Shown: piece after piece, positions 38,113-47,399 of the stretch
Layout: every line of letters starts with the position of its first letter
Position numbering within the stretch: position 1 is the first letter of the stretch
Source: Stutzerimonas chloritidismutans AW-1
Lineage (GTDB): Bacteria; Pseudomonadota; Gammaproteobacteria; Pseudomonadales; Pseudomonadaceae
Assembly: GCF_000495915.1 (NCBI RefSeq)
Contig: NZ_AOFQ01000030.1
Location: 1 to 64,000, forward strand
DNA: 64,000 bases
Reading direction: 5' to 3'
Translations under genes and position numbers: made by a program
The notes under the pieces: model-generated
The model's database searches: none
Told to the model about the DNA's origin: nothing
What the model saw: only the letters and a program-made list of their open reading frames with translations

Positions 38113-38847
38113 GTGAGCCAAGCAGGTAAGAACATCCTTCTGGTCGACGACGATCAGGAAATCCGCGAACTGTTGCAGACCTATCTCAGCCGCTCGGGCT
38201 TTCATGTGCGCGGCGTGCCGGACGGCGGGCAGTTTCGCGCTGCGCTGTGTGCCGAACCGGCCGATCTGGTGATTCTCGACGTGATGCTGCCCGACGAGGA
38301 CGGCTTCAGCCTGTGCCGCTGGATTCGCCAGCACGAGCGGTTGGCTTCGATGCCGATCATCATGCTTACCGCCAGCTCCGACGAGGCCGATCGGGTCGTC
38401 GGCCTGGAGCTGGGGGCCGACGACTACCTGGGTAAGCCGTTCAGCCCGCGCGAATTGCTCGCGCGGATCAAGGCACTGCTGCGACGCGTCAGCTTCGCTC
38501 AGGAACGCGGCAGTGATGTGTTGGCCTTCGATGAGTGGCGGCTGGACATGATCAGCCACCGCCTGTTCCACGCCGACGGCGAGGAGGTCTTTCTCTCCGG
38601 CGCCGATTTCTCCCTGCTCAAGCTGTTTCTCGATCATCCGCAGCAGATCCTCGACCGCGACACGATCGCCAACGCCACCCGTGGTCGCGAGGTGATGCCG
38701 CTGGAGCGTATCGTCGACATGGCGGTCAGTCGCCTGCGCCAGCGCCTGCGCGACACCGGCAAGTCGCCGCGGCTGATCCGCACGGTACGTGGCAGCGGTT
38801 ACTTGTTGGCTACCCAGGTGACGCCGCACCATGAATCTGCGCACTGA
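38113..38847 (+). CDS. gltR: Response regulator GltR
   Basis: 244 residues from the GTG at 38113 (AAGGGA upstream). OmpR family: receiver NILLVDDDQEIRELL, phospho-Asp in LVILDVMLPDEDG, Lys in DDYLGKPFSP; C-terminal winged helix ending RLRQRLRDTGKSPRLIRTV. In Pseudomonas GltR controls glucose uptake genes together with the GtrS kinase. It overlaps gtrS by 17 bp. Confidence 0.92.
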   Translation: MSQAGKNILLVDDDQEIRELLQTYLSRSGFHVRGVPDGGQFRAALCAEPADLVILDVMLPDEDGFSLCRWIRQHERLASMPIIMLTASSDEADRVVGLELGADDYLGKPFSPRELLARIKALLRRVSFAQERGSDVLAFDEWRLDMISHRLFHADGEEVFLSGADFSLLKLFLDHPQQILDRDTIANATRGREVMPLERIVDMAVSRLRQRLRDTGKSPRLIRTVRGSGYLLATQVTPHHESAH

Positions 38848-40282
38848 GCGGCGGCGCCTGCGGCTGGGGCCACGTTCGCTGCTCGGACGGATGCTGTTGC
38901 TGACCCTGCTGGCGGTGTTGCTGGCCCAAGGCCTGTCGAGTCTGATCTGGCTGTCCCAGCTGCGCGCCAGCCAGATGGAAGGCTTGCTCACCAGCGCCCG
39001 CAGCCTGGCGCAGTCGATGGCGGCCAGCGTCAGCTACTTCCGTTCGCTGCCGCTGGGCTATCGCCCATTGGTGCTCGATCAGTTGCGCAGCATGGGCGGT
39101 ACACGTTTCTTCGTGTCGCTCAACGACAAGCCGCTGGACATGGAGATCCTCCCGGAAACGCCGCGCAAGCGTGCTGTCCTGCATGAGGTGGAGCAGATAT
39201 TGCGCCAGCGTTTGGGCGGCGCGGTGGACCTGAACATCGAGTTCGTCAGCCCCGATGACCTGCGCATCTTCAACAGCGGCATCACGCTCGATGAGTTGCC
39301 GCGCTCCTGGGCGCACTACGCGCTGGGCCTTGAACCACTGTCACCGCCGGTGCTGGTGACGCAGATCCAGATCGCCCCGCAGGAATGGCTCTATCTGGCC
39401 TCGCTGATGCCGGCTCCCTACGTCAGCCTGGAGGACGAGGGGCTGCCGGCCCAGCAGTTGTGGTTCATCGTGCTCACCAGCGCCTTTCTGCTGCTGTTCA
39501 TCGGCCTGCTGGTGCGCTGGCAGAGCCGGCCGCTGAAGCGCCTGGCCAAGGCGGCGCGGGAGTTGTCGCTGGGCGCCGAGGTGCAGCCGCTGACCGAGGC
39601 CGGCGCCAGCGAGATCGTCGAGGTGAGCCGTGCCTTCAACAACATGCGCCAGCGCATCAGTCGCTACCTGACCGAGCGAGGCCAATTGTTCAGCGCGATT
39701 TCCCATGACCTGCGCACGCCCATCACGCGCCTGCGTCTGCGTGTCGAGCTGCTGGAAGATGAAGCCCAGCAGATCAAGTTCACCCGTGACCTCGACGAGC
39801 TGGAGCTGCTGGTCAAGGGCGCACTGCAATGCGTGAAGGACACCGACATCCACGAGAACATCGAGGCGGTGGATCTAAATCTGCTGCTCGAGCATATCGT
39901 CGAGCCCTATCAGGCCTGCGACCAGACCCGCGTGACTTTGGACGGCCGGGCTTCGGCGCCTTATCCGGGCAAACCGCTGGCTCTCAAGCGCTGCATCGGC
40001 AATCTGCTGGACAATGCCCTGAAGTACGGTGAGCGCGCCCACCTGCATGTTGAGGACGGCAAGGAGGCGCTGGTGCTGCACGTCGATGACGAGGGCCCGG
40101 GCGTGCCTGAGCAGCGTCTTGAGCATGTCTTCGAACCCCACGTGCGGCTGTCGGGGCAGCAGCAGGGCTACGGGCTGGGGCTCGGTATCGCACGGAATAT
40201 CGCCCACGCCCACGGTGGCGAACTGAGCATGCGCAATCTGCAGCAGGGAGGGCTGAGGGTGACGCTGACCTTGCCGCGCTGA
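38831..40282 (+). CDS. gtrS: Sensor histidine kinase GtrS
   Basis: 483 residues. N-terminal TM1 (LLGRMLLLTLLAVLLAQGLSSL), a periplasmic sensor of about 130 residues, TM2 (LWFIVLTSAFLLLFIGLLV), HAMP, H-box FSAISHDLRTPITRLR, N-box IGNLLDNALKYGE and G-box DDEGPGV plus GYGLGLGIAR. GtrS is known to bind 2-ketogluconate or 6-phosphogluconate-related ligands and to modulate GltR. The start lies within gltR, so the two are translationally coupled. Confidence 0.92.
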   Translation: MNLRTERRRLRLGPRSLLGRMLLLTLLAVLLAQGLSSLIWLSQLRASQMEGLLTSARSLAQSMAASVSYFRSLPLGYRPLVLDQLRSMGGTRFFVSLNDKPLDMEILPETPRKRAVLHEVEQILRQRLGGAVDLNIEFVSPDDLRIFNSGITLDELPRSWAHYALGLEPLSPPVLVTQIQIAPQEWLYLASLMPAPYVSLEDEGLPAQQLWFIVLTSAFLLLFIGLLVRWQSRPLKRLAKAARELSLGAEVQPLTEAGASEIVEVSRAFNNMRQRISRYLTERGQLFSAISHDLRTPITRLRLRVELLEDEAQQIKFTRDLDELELLVKGALQCVKDTDIHENIEAVDLNLLLEHIVEPYQACDQTRVTLDGRASAPYPGKPLALKRCIGNLLDNALKYGERAHLHVEDGKEALVLHVDDEGPGVPEQRLEHVFEPHVRLSGQQQGYGLGLGIARNIAHAHGGELSMRNLQQGGLRVTLTLPR

Positions 40283-40297
40283 TCCGGCTCAGTGCAC

Positions 40298-40357
40298 TTC
40301 GTTACGATCGCTGCGGCTTTGTAACGGCTCTGTGACCATCGCCCATCCCTTCGTTAC
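40298..40357. promoter_or_regulatory. Repeated TTCGTTAC elements upstream of gtsA
   Basis: TTCGTTAC occurs at 40298-40305 and 40350-40357, with an inverted GTAACG at 40321-40326. The first copy and the inverted one form CGTTAC-N15-GTAACG. The set lies 85-145 bp before gtsA, where a GltR operator is expected. The match to a published GltR site is not something I can confirm. Confidence 0.45.
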
Positions 40358-40418
40358 CCAGTGTCGATTTCCCTGCGCATAGACTCGGTCCATCGCAAGC
40401 GACCATGACTTGCCGGAT

Positions 40419-40429
40419 AAAAACAAGAA
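40419..40429 (+). promoter_or_regulatory. Hfq/Crc-type motif before gtsA
   Basis: AAAAACAAGAA, a perfect AAnAAnAAnAA, ends 11 nt before the gtsA ATG and merges with its ribosome-binding region (AGAAGG). Catabolite control of glucose uptake through Crc is known in Pseudomonas. Confidence 0.65.
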
Positions 40430-40440
40430 GGTGCCTCTAC

Positions 40441-41688
40441 ATGAACGCGATCCATCGTCTCGCTCTTTCCGTTTCCCTTGCCCTGCCATTGCTCGCCCAT
40501 GCCGGCGAGGTCGAAGTTCTGCACTGGTGGACTTCCGGTGGCGAGAAGCGCGCCGCCGACACCCTGCAGAAGCTGGTCGAGCAGAAAGGCCATACCTGGA
40601 AGGACTTCGCCGTCGCCGGCGGTGGTGGCGAGGCTGCCATGACCGTACTGAAGACCCGCGCCGTTTCCGGCAACCCGCCGTCCGCCGCACAGATCAAGGG
40701 CCCGGACATCCAGGAGTGGGGCGAACTCGGCCTGCTCGCCAATCTCGATGACACCGCCAAGGCCGAACGCTGGGACGAAATGCTGCCCGAGCAGGTGCGC
40801 AAGATCATGCAGTACGACGGTTCCTACGTTGCGGTGCCGGTCAACGTGCATCGGGTCAACTGGCTGTGGATCAACCCGGAGGTGTTCGAGAAGGCCGGCG
40901 CCACGCCGCCGAAGACCCTCGACGAATTCTTCGCCGCAGCCGACAAGCTCAAGGCTGCCGGCTTCATTCCGGTTGCTCACGGCGGCCAGCCCTGGCAGGA
41001 CGGCACCGTGTTCGAGGGCTTTGTACTGAGCATTCTCGGCCCGGACGACTATCACAAGGCCTTCGTCGAGCTGGATAACGACACCCTGACCGGCGACAAG
41101 ATGGTTCAGGCCTTCACCGCACTGAAGAAGTTGCGCGACTACATCGACGCCGACGCGGCCGGGCGCGAATGGAACCGTGCCACCGGCATGGTCATCGACG
41201 GCAAGGCCGGCATGCAGATTATGGGCGACTGGGCCAAGAGCGAGTTCACCGCCGCCAACAAGGTGGCTGGCGAGGACTACCAGTGCCTGCCGTTCCCCGG
41301 CACCCAAGGCAGCTTCGCCTTCAATATCGATTCGCTGGCCATGTTCAAGCTCAGCAACGATGACAACCGCAAGGCTCAGGAAGACCTGGCGCGCACGGTG
41401 CTGGAACCGGAATTCCAGACCTTCTTCAACCAGAACAAGGGCTCGATTCCGGTTCGCCAGGACCAGGACATGAGCGAGTTCGATGCCTGTGCCCAGCAGT
41501 CGATGACCGACTTCAAGGAAGCCGCCAAGGGCAGCGGTCTGCAGCCCAGTCTGACTCATGGCATGGCTGCTTCCAGCTACGTGCAGGGCGCGGTGTTCGA
41601 CGTCGTCACCAACTTCTTCAACGACCCCAAGGCCGACCCGCAAAAGGCGGCCAAGCAACTGGCGGCAGCGATCCAGGCCGTGCAGTAA
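40441..41688 (+). CDS. gtsA: Glucose ABC transporter, periplasmic binding protein GtsA
   Basis: 415 residues from the ATG at 40441. Signal peptide of about 20 residues ([16 protein letters not shown]). Family 1 sugar-binding protein: [16 protein letters not shown] near the mature start, [18 protein letters not shown] and GDWAKSEF later. Captures glucose in the periplasm for GtsBC. Two stem-loops separate it from gtsB, which fits higher expression of the binding protein than of the membrane subunits. Confidence 0.93.
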   Translation: MNAIHRLALSVSLALPLLAHAGEVEVLHWWTSGGEKRAADTLQKLVEQKGHTWKDFAVAGGGGEAAMTVLKTRAVSGNPPSAAQIKGPDIQEWGELGLLANLDDTAKAERWDEMLPEQVRKIMQYDGSYVAVPVNVHRVNWLWINPEVFEKAGATPPKTLDEFFAAADKLKAAGFIPVAHGGQPWQDGTVFEGFVLSILGPDDYHKAFVELDNDTLTGDKMVQAFTALKKLRDYIDADAAGREWNRATGMVIDGKAGMQIMGDWAKSEFTAANKVAGEDYQCLPFPGTQGSFAFNIDSLAMFKLSNDDNRKAQEDLARTVLEPEFQTFFNQNKGSIPVRQDQDMSEFDACAQQSMTDFKEAAKGSGLQPSLTHGMAASSYVQGAVFDVVTNFFNDPKADPQKAAKQLAAAIQAVQ

Positions 41689-41694
41689 CGCTGA

Positions 41695-41712
41695 GGGCGG
41701 ACCGTTCCGCCC
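41695..41712 (+). terminator. First stem-loop between gtsA and gtsB
   Basis: Perfect 7-bp arms (gggcgga / tccgccc) with a 4-nt loop, starting 7 bp after the gtsA stop codon. No T-run follows, so partial termination or protection of the gtsA mRNA from 3' decay is inferred. Confidence 0.55.
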
Positions 41713-41732
41713 GCTTCCCGAAACGTTCGTCC

Positions 41733-41756
41733 CGGCACAGGCCTCGGTCTGTGCCG
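41733..41756 (+). terminator. Second stem-loop between gtsA and gtsB
   Basis: Perfect 8-bp arms (41733-41740 and 41749-41756, cggcacag / ctgtgccg) around an 8-nt loop, 40 bp before gtsB. With the first hairpin it would stabilise the gtsA message. Confidence 0.55.
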
Positions 41757-41796
41757 CGGGCGATGACATCCCCGGTTTCCATGAGGGATCACACCC

Positions 41797-42714
41797 ATGA
41801 GCTCCATCGCGCTTCAAGCCAGGCCTGCCAAAGCCTCGCCGCTCGACGCCCTGCAGCGCTGGCTGCCCAAGCTGGTTCTGGCGCCGAGCATGCTGATCGT
41901 ACTGGTCGGCTTCTACGCCTACATCGGCTGGACCTTCCTGCTCTCGTTCACCAACTCACGCTTCATGCCCAGCTACAAGTGGGCCGGCCTGCAGCAGTAC
42001 GAGCGCCTTTGGGACAACGACCGCTGGTGGGTCGCCAGCCAGAACCTGCTGGTCTTCGGCGGCTTGTTCATCGCCATCAGCCTGATCATCGGCGTCGTGC
42101 TCGCCGTGCTGCTGGACCAGCGCATCCGTCGCGAAGGGCTGATCCGCACCATCTACCTGTACCCCATGGCGCTGTCGATGATTGTCACCGGCACCGCCTG
42201 GCAGTGGCTGCTCAACCCCGGCCTGGGTCTGGACAAGCTGCTGCGCGACTGGGGCTGGGAAGGCTTTCGCTTCGACTGGCTGGTTGATCCGGATCGGGTC
42301 ATCTACTGCCTGGTGATCGCGGCGGTGTGGCAGGCCTCGGGCTTCGTCATGGCGCTGTTCCTCGCCGGTCTGCGCAGCGTCGATCAGTCGATCATCCGCG
42401 CCGCCCAGGTGGATGGTGCGAGCCTGCCGACCATCTACCTGCGCATCGTGCTGCCGAGCCTGCGCCCGGTGTTCTTCAGTGCCTTGATGATTCTGGCCCA
42501 TATCGCGATCAAGAGCTTCGACCTGGTCGCGGCGATGACTGCCGGTGGGCCGGGGTATTCCAGCGATCTGCCGGCGATGTTCATGTACGCTCATACCTTC
42601 ACCCGTGGCCAGATGGGCCTGGGTGCGGCGAGCGCCATGCTGATGCTCGGCGCGGTGATGGCGATCATCGTGCCTTATCTGTACTCCGAGCTGAGGAACA
42701 AGCGCCATGTCTGA
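41797..42714 (+). CDS. gtsB: Glucose ABC transporter permease GtsB
   Basis: 305 residues, about six transmembrane helices; the first is LVLAPSMLIVLVGFYAYIGW. The MalF-type EAA loop appears near RAAQVDGASLPTIYLRIVLP, where the ATPase docks. Forms the channel with GtsC. GAGGGA precedes the ATG. Overlaps gtsC by 8 bp. Confidence 0.92.
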   Translation: MSSIALQARPAKASPLDALQRWLPKLVLAPSMLIVLVGFYAYIGWTFLLSFTNSRFMPSYKWAGLQQYERLWDNDRWWVASQNLLVFGGLFIAISLIIGVVLAVLLDQRIRREGLIRTIYLYPMALSMIVTGTAWQWLLNPGLGLDKLLRDWGWEGFRFDWLVDPDRVIYCLVIAAVWQASGFVMALFLAGLRSVDQSIIRAAQVDGASLPTIYLRIVLPSLRPVFFSALMILAHIAIKSFDLVAAMTAGGPGYSSDLPAMFMYAHTFTRGQMGLGAASAMLMLGAVMAIIVPYLYSELRNKRHV

Positions 42715-43549
42715 CTTCGCGCAACCGCGCCTGACCCTCGGGCGCCTGACCATCCATGCCACCTTGTTGCTGGCCTGTGCCGTCTACCTGGTGCCGCTGA
42801 TCGTGATGCTGCTGACCAGCTTCAAGACCCCGGAAGACATCCGCACCGGCAACCTGCTGAGCTGGCCGGAAGCGTTCAGCGCCATGGGCTGGCTGACGGC
42901 GTGGGACAGTATCGGCGGCTATTTCTGGAATTCGGTGAAGATCGTCCTTCCGGCCGTTTTGATCTCTACCGCGCTGGGTGCGATCAATGGCTATGTGCTG
43001 TCGATGTGGCGTTTCCGTGGCTCGCAGCTGTTCTTTGGCCTGCTGCTGTTCGGCTGCTTCCTGCCGTTTCAGGTAATCCTGCTGCCGGCGTCCTTCACCC
43101 TCGGCAAACTCGGCCTGGCCAATACCACCACCGGCCTGGTGCTGGTGCACGTGGTCTACGGCCTGGCCTTCACCACGCTGTTCTTCCGCAACTTCTACGT
43201 CAGCGTGCCGGACGCACTGGTGCGGGCGGCACGGCTGGACGGTGCCGGCTTCTTCACCATCTTCGGGCGCATTCTGCTGCCGATGTCGGTACCGATCATC
43301 ATGGTCTGCCTGATCTGGCAGTTCACCCAGATCTGGAACGACTTCCTCTTCGGCGTGGTGTTCGCCAGTGGCGATACCCAGCCGGTCACCGTGGCACTGA
43401 ACAACCTGGTGAACACCAGCACTGGCGCCAAGCAATACAACGTCGACATGGCCGCGGCGATGATCGCCGGCCTGCCCACGCTGGTGGTCTACGTGGTCGC
43501 CGGCAAATATTTCCTGCGCGGGCTGACTGCCGGCGCCGTCAAGGGTTGA
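42707..43549 (+). CDS. gtsC: Glucose ABC transporter permease GtsC
   Basis: 280 residues, MalG-type permease with six helices. N-terminal helix ATLLLACAVYLVPLIVMLLTS; EAA loop near RAARLDGAGFFTIFGRILLP; C-terminal FLRGLTAGAVKG. Start overlaps the end of gtsB, and gtsD follows after 11 bp. Confidence 0.92.
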   Translation: MSDFAQPRLTLGRLTIHATLLLACAVYLVPLIVMLLTSFKTPEDIRTGNLLSWPEAFSAMGWLTAWDSIGGYFWNSVKIVLPAVLISTALGAINGYVLSMWRFRGSQLFFGLLLFGCFLPFQVILLPASFTLGKLGLANTTTGLVLVHVVYGLAFTTLFFRNFYVSVPDALVRAARLDGAGFFTIFGRILLPMSVPIIMVCLIWQFTQIWNDFLFGVVFASGDTQPVTVALNNLVNTSTGAKQYNVDMAAAMIAGLPTLVVYVVAGKYFLRGLTAGAVKG

Positions 43550-43560
43550 GGAGAACAACG

Positions 43561-44733
43561 ATGGCTTCCCTGGAACTGCGCAACGTTCAAAAGAGTTATG
43601 GCAACAGCCAGATCGCAACACTGAAGGACATCGCGCTGAAGATCGACGCCGGTGAATTCCTGATCCTCGTCGGGCCTTCGGGCTGCGGCAAATCCACGCT
43701 GATGAACTGCATCGCCGGGCTGGAGAACATCACCGGCGGTGAGATTCTCGTCGACAGCGAGGACATCAGCCAGGCCAGCCCGAAGGATCGTGACATCGCC
43801 ATGGTGTTCCAGTCCTACGCGCTCTACCCGACCATGAGCGTGCGCGACAACATCGCTTTCGGCCTGAAGATGCGCAAGGTGCCGGCAGCGAAGATCGAGG
43901 AGGAGGTGGCGCGGGTCGCCAAGCTGCTGCAGATCGAACCGCTGCTCGAGCGCAAGCCGTCGCAGCTGTCGGGTGGCCAGCAGCAGCGCGTGGCCATGGG
44001 CCGGGCGCTGGCGCGGCGGCCGAAGATCTACCTGTTCGACGAACCGCTGTCGAACCTCGATGCCAAGCTGCGGGTGGAGATGCGCACCGAGATCAAGCTG
44101 ATGCACCAGCGGCTGAAGACCACCACGGTATACGTCACCCATGACCAGATCGAGGCGATGACCCTCGGCGACAAGGTCGCGGTGATGAAGGACGGCGTGA
44201 TCCAGCAGTTCGGCACGCCCCACGAGATCTACAACAACCCGGCCAATCTGTTCGTTGCCAGCTTCATCGGCTCGCCGCCGATGAACTTCGTACCGTTGCG
44301 CATCCGCCAGCGCGACGGACGCTGGGTGGGTGTGCTCAACAGCGAGCAGGGCAGCTGTGAATTGCCGTTGCCGATTACCAGCGACGACGGGTTGCGTGAT
44401 CGCGAACTCATCCTCGGCATTCGCCCTGAACAGATCGGCCTCGCCGGAGTCGGAACAGCTGATTCTTCGCTGGCGGTCGACATCGAAGTGGTCGAACCCA
44501 CCGGGCCAGACACCCTGGTGGTGTTCACGCTGAATCAGGTCAAGGCCTGTTGCCGGTTGATGCCGGACCAGGCTCCGCGAGTGGGGGAGACGCTCAATCT
44601 GCAGTTTGACCCGCGCAAGGCGCTGCTCTTCGATGCGCAGACCGGCGAGCGGCTTGGTGTTGTGCAGCCGGAACCGGTGCGCGAGAGCAAGGTCCCCCGG
44701 CTGGTTTCCAACGGAGCGGGCACAGCGCAGTGA
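43561..44733 (+). CDS. gtsD: Sugar ABC transporter ATPase GtsD (MalK/UgpC type)
   Basis: 390 residues from the ATG at 43561 with GAGGAG upstream. Walker A GPSGCGKSTL near residue 38; Q-loop VFQSYALYPTMSV; signature LSGGQQQRVAMGRALA; Walker B IYLFDEPLSNLDAKLR; H-loop VTHDQIEAM. The C-terminal regulatory TOBE-like domain (about 240-390) is typical of MalK/UgpC. It powers GtsBC and is the last gene of the gts cluster. Confidence 0.93.
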   Translation: MASLELRNVQKSYGNSQIATLKDIALKIDAGEFLILVGPSGCGKSTLMNCIAGLENITGGEILVDSEDISQASPKDRDIAMVFQSYALYPTMSVRDNIAFGLKMRKVPAAKIEEEVARVAKLLQIEPLLERKPSQLSGGQQQRVAMGRALARRPKIYLFDEPLSNLDAKLRVEMRTEIKLMHQRLKTTTVYVTHDQIEAMTLGDKVAVMKDGVIQQFGTPHEIYNNPANLFVASFIGSPPMNFVPLRIRQRDGRWVGVLNSEQGSCELPLPITSDDGLRDRELILGIRPEQIGLAGVGTADSSLAVDIEVVEPTGPDTLVVFTLNQVKACCRLMPDQAPRVGETLNLQFDPRKALLFDAQTGERLGVVQPEPVRESKVPRLVSNGAGTAQ

Positions 44734-44737
44734 ACTG

Positions 44738-44760
44738 CCGCCTGCCTTGCCAGCAGGCGG
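44738..44760 (+). terminator. Stem-loop between gtsD and the porin gene
   Basis: Perfect 8-bp arms (ccgcctgc 44738-44745 and gcaggcgg 44753-44760) with a 7-nt loop, 5 bp after the gtsD stop. No T-run follows. It may end part of the transcripts or protect the gts mRNA. Confidence 0.55.
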
Positions 44761-44819
44761 TCGATGAAAGTGGACGGTTACAGGAATGAACAGAGCCGTC
44801 TCGGCTCGATCCAGCGATC

Positions 44820-44830
44820 AATAACAACAA
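44820..44830 (+). promoter_or_regulatory. Hfq/Crc-type motif before the porin gene
   Basis: AATAACAACAA, a perfect AAnAAnAAnAA, ends 13 nt before the porin ATG. No classical AGGAG lies near the start, so the A-rich tract covers the region where ribosomes would bind. In other Pseudomonas the glucose porin oprB is a Crc target. Confidence 0.65.
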
Positions 44831-44837
44831 AAGCTGA

Positions 44838-46067
<1,230 letters not shown>

Positions 46068-46071
46068 GCGG

Positions 46072-46075
46072 TTAG
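46072..46075. repeat. Target-site duplication, left copy (TTAG)
   Basis: TTAG immediately left of the element, matched by TTAG at 47400-47403. The YTAR-like 4-bp duplication is typical of the IS5 group. Confidence 0.85.
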
Positions 46076-46093
46076 CAGCCTGTTGAAATTCGC
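46076..46093 (+). repeat. Left terminal inverted repeat of the IS
   Basis: CAGCCTGTTGAAATTCGC, identical to the reverse complement of the right end at 47382-47399. Confidence 0.92.
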
Positions 46094-46164
46094 CTACGCC
46101 CTGTCTGGCTTTGCGGCGTAAGGTTTACGATATCGGCTCCAATCTGCCGGGAACCCCGATTTCC

Positions 46165-47256
46165 ATGCGTGGCGCCGATATCACTCAGGAATCCTTGTTC
46201 ACTGTCGCCAAGCTCGATGACTTCGTGCCAGCGACTCACCCCCTGCGCGCCATCCGCAAGCTGGCAGACACCGCTCTGCAGCGGATGAGCGCCCTGTTCG
46301 ACACCTTGTATGCCGACACCGGCCGCGCCTCGATCGCCCCCGAGAAGCTGATGCGGGCGCAGTTGCTGCAGTTGTTCTACTCGCTGCGCAGCGAGCGGAT
46401 GCTGATGGAACAGCTGGGCTACAACCTGCTGTTCCGCTGGTTCGTCGGCCTGGCCATTGATGATCCGGTGTGGGATCACTCGGTCTTCTCGAAGAATCGT
46501 GACCGCCTCAATGCCCAGGCAGTGGCCGCCGAGTTTCTGAACGAGGTGGTGCGCCTGGCGGAGAAGCAGGGGCTGATCTCGGATGAGCACTTCTCGGTTG
46601 ACGGCACATTGCTGCAAGCCTGGGCCTCTCAGAAGAGTTTCCGTCCCAAGGACGATACGCCAGACGACCCGGGCCCCGGCCCGCGCAATGCCCAGCCGGA
46701 CTTCAAGGGGCACAAGCGCAGCAACGACACCCACGCCTCGACCAGCGATCCGGATGCCCGGCTGTACCGCAAGAGCCACAACACCGGCGCGCAGCTGAGT
46801 TACATGGGGCATGTGCTGATGGAACACCGCAGTGGCCTGGTGCGCAGTGCTCATGTGACTCTGGCCGGTGGCCATGGCGAACGCGAAGCCGCGCTGGCGA
46901 TGCTGAGCAAGCTGGGTGGTCGCCGTCGACGCACCCTGGCCGCGGACAAGGCTTACGACACGGCAGACTTCGTGGCCGCCTGTCGTGCCCTCGGCGTGAC
47001 ACCCCATGTTGCGCAGAACACCAATGGTCGGCGCAGCGCCATCGATGGCCGTACCACGCGCCACGCCGGCTATGGTCTGAGCCTGAAGATTCGCGCCTGG
47101 ATCGAAACCCACTTCGGCTGGCTCAAGGCGGCGGCCGGGCTGCGCCAGGTGAAGCAACGCGGACTTGAGCGTGTCGACGCGCTGTTCCAGCTGGCCATGG
47201 CGGCAAGCAACCTGGTGCGCCTGCCGAAGCTGCTGGCTACAGGCTCAATGGCATGA
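46165..47256 (+). CDS. IS5-family transposase
   Basis: 363 residues from the ATG at 46165 (MRGADITQESLFTVAKLDDF); a TTG at 46111 in frame is possible but less usual. The N-terminal helical region has HPLRAIRKLADTAL and IAPEKLMRAQLLQLFYSLRS. DDE residues: first Asp in FSVDGTLLQAWAS, second in LAADKAYDTADF, Glu in RAWIETHFGWLKAAAGLR. The frame is intact, so the element may still move. Confidence 0.93.
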   Translation: MRGADITQESLFTVAKLDDFVPATHPLRAIRKLADTALQRMSALFDTLYADTGRASIAPEKLMRAQLLQLFYSLRSERMLMEQLGYNLLFRWFVGLAIDDPVWDHSVFSKNRDRLNAQAVAAEFLNEVVRLAEKQGLISDEHFSVDGTLLQAWASQKSFRPKDDTPDDPGPGPRNAQPDFKGHKRSNDTHASTSDPDARLYRKSHNTGAQLSYMGHVLMEHRSGLVRSAHVTLAGGHGEREAALAMLSKLGGRRRRTLAADKAYDTADFVAACRALGVTPHVAQNTNGRRSAIDGRTTRHAGYGLSLKIRAWIETHFGWLKAAAGLRQVKQRGLERVDALFQLAMAASNLVRLPKLLATGSMA

Positions 47257-47341
47257 GCGCGTTGACGGGGAAGGTGCGCCCGGCACCTGTGAAATCGGGC
47301 TACTTCACCTGCTCGACGCCCTGAGCAAGAGCGCGTGGCCG

Positions 47342-47370
47342 CGAGCACTGCCGCTACAACGCAGTGCTCG
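47342..47370 (+). terminator. Perfect hairpin inside the IS right end
   Basis: 10-bp arms (cgagcactgc / gcagtgctcg) with a 9-nt loop, 86 bp after the transposase stop. It can stop transcription leaving or entering the element. Confidence 0.5.
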
Positions 47371-47381
47371 CAGTCATCACA

Positions 47382-47399
47382 GCGAATTTCAACAGGCTG
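47382..47399 (-). repeat. Right terminal inverted repeat of the IS
   Basis: GCGAATTTCAACAGGCTG, perfect 18-bp partner of the left end. The second TTAG follows at 47400-47403. Confidence 0.92.

Larger units (their letters stand above)
46076..47399 (+). mobile_element. Complete IS5-family insertion sequence, 1324 bp
   Basis: Bounded by perfect 18-bp inverted repeats and a 4-bp duplication (TTAG). Carries one intact transposase gene. The element lies between the porin gene and a convergent hypothetical gene, leaving both coding sequences whole. A perfect hairpin (47342-47351 / 47361-47370) sits just inside the right end. No name from a database can be assigned here. Confidence 0.93.
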
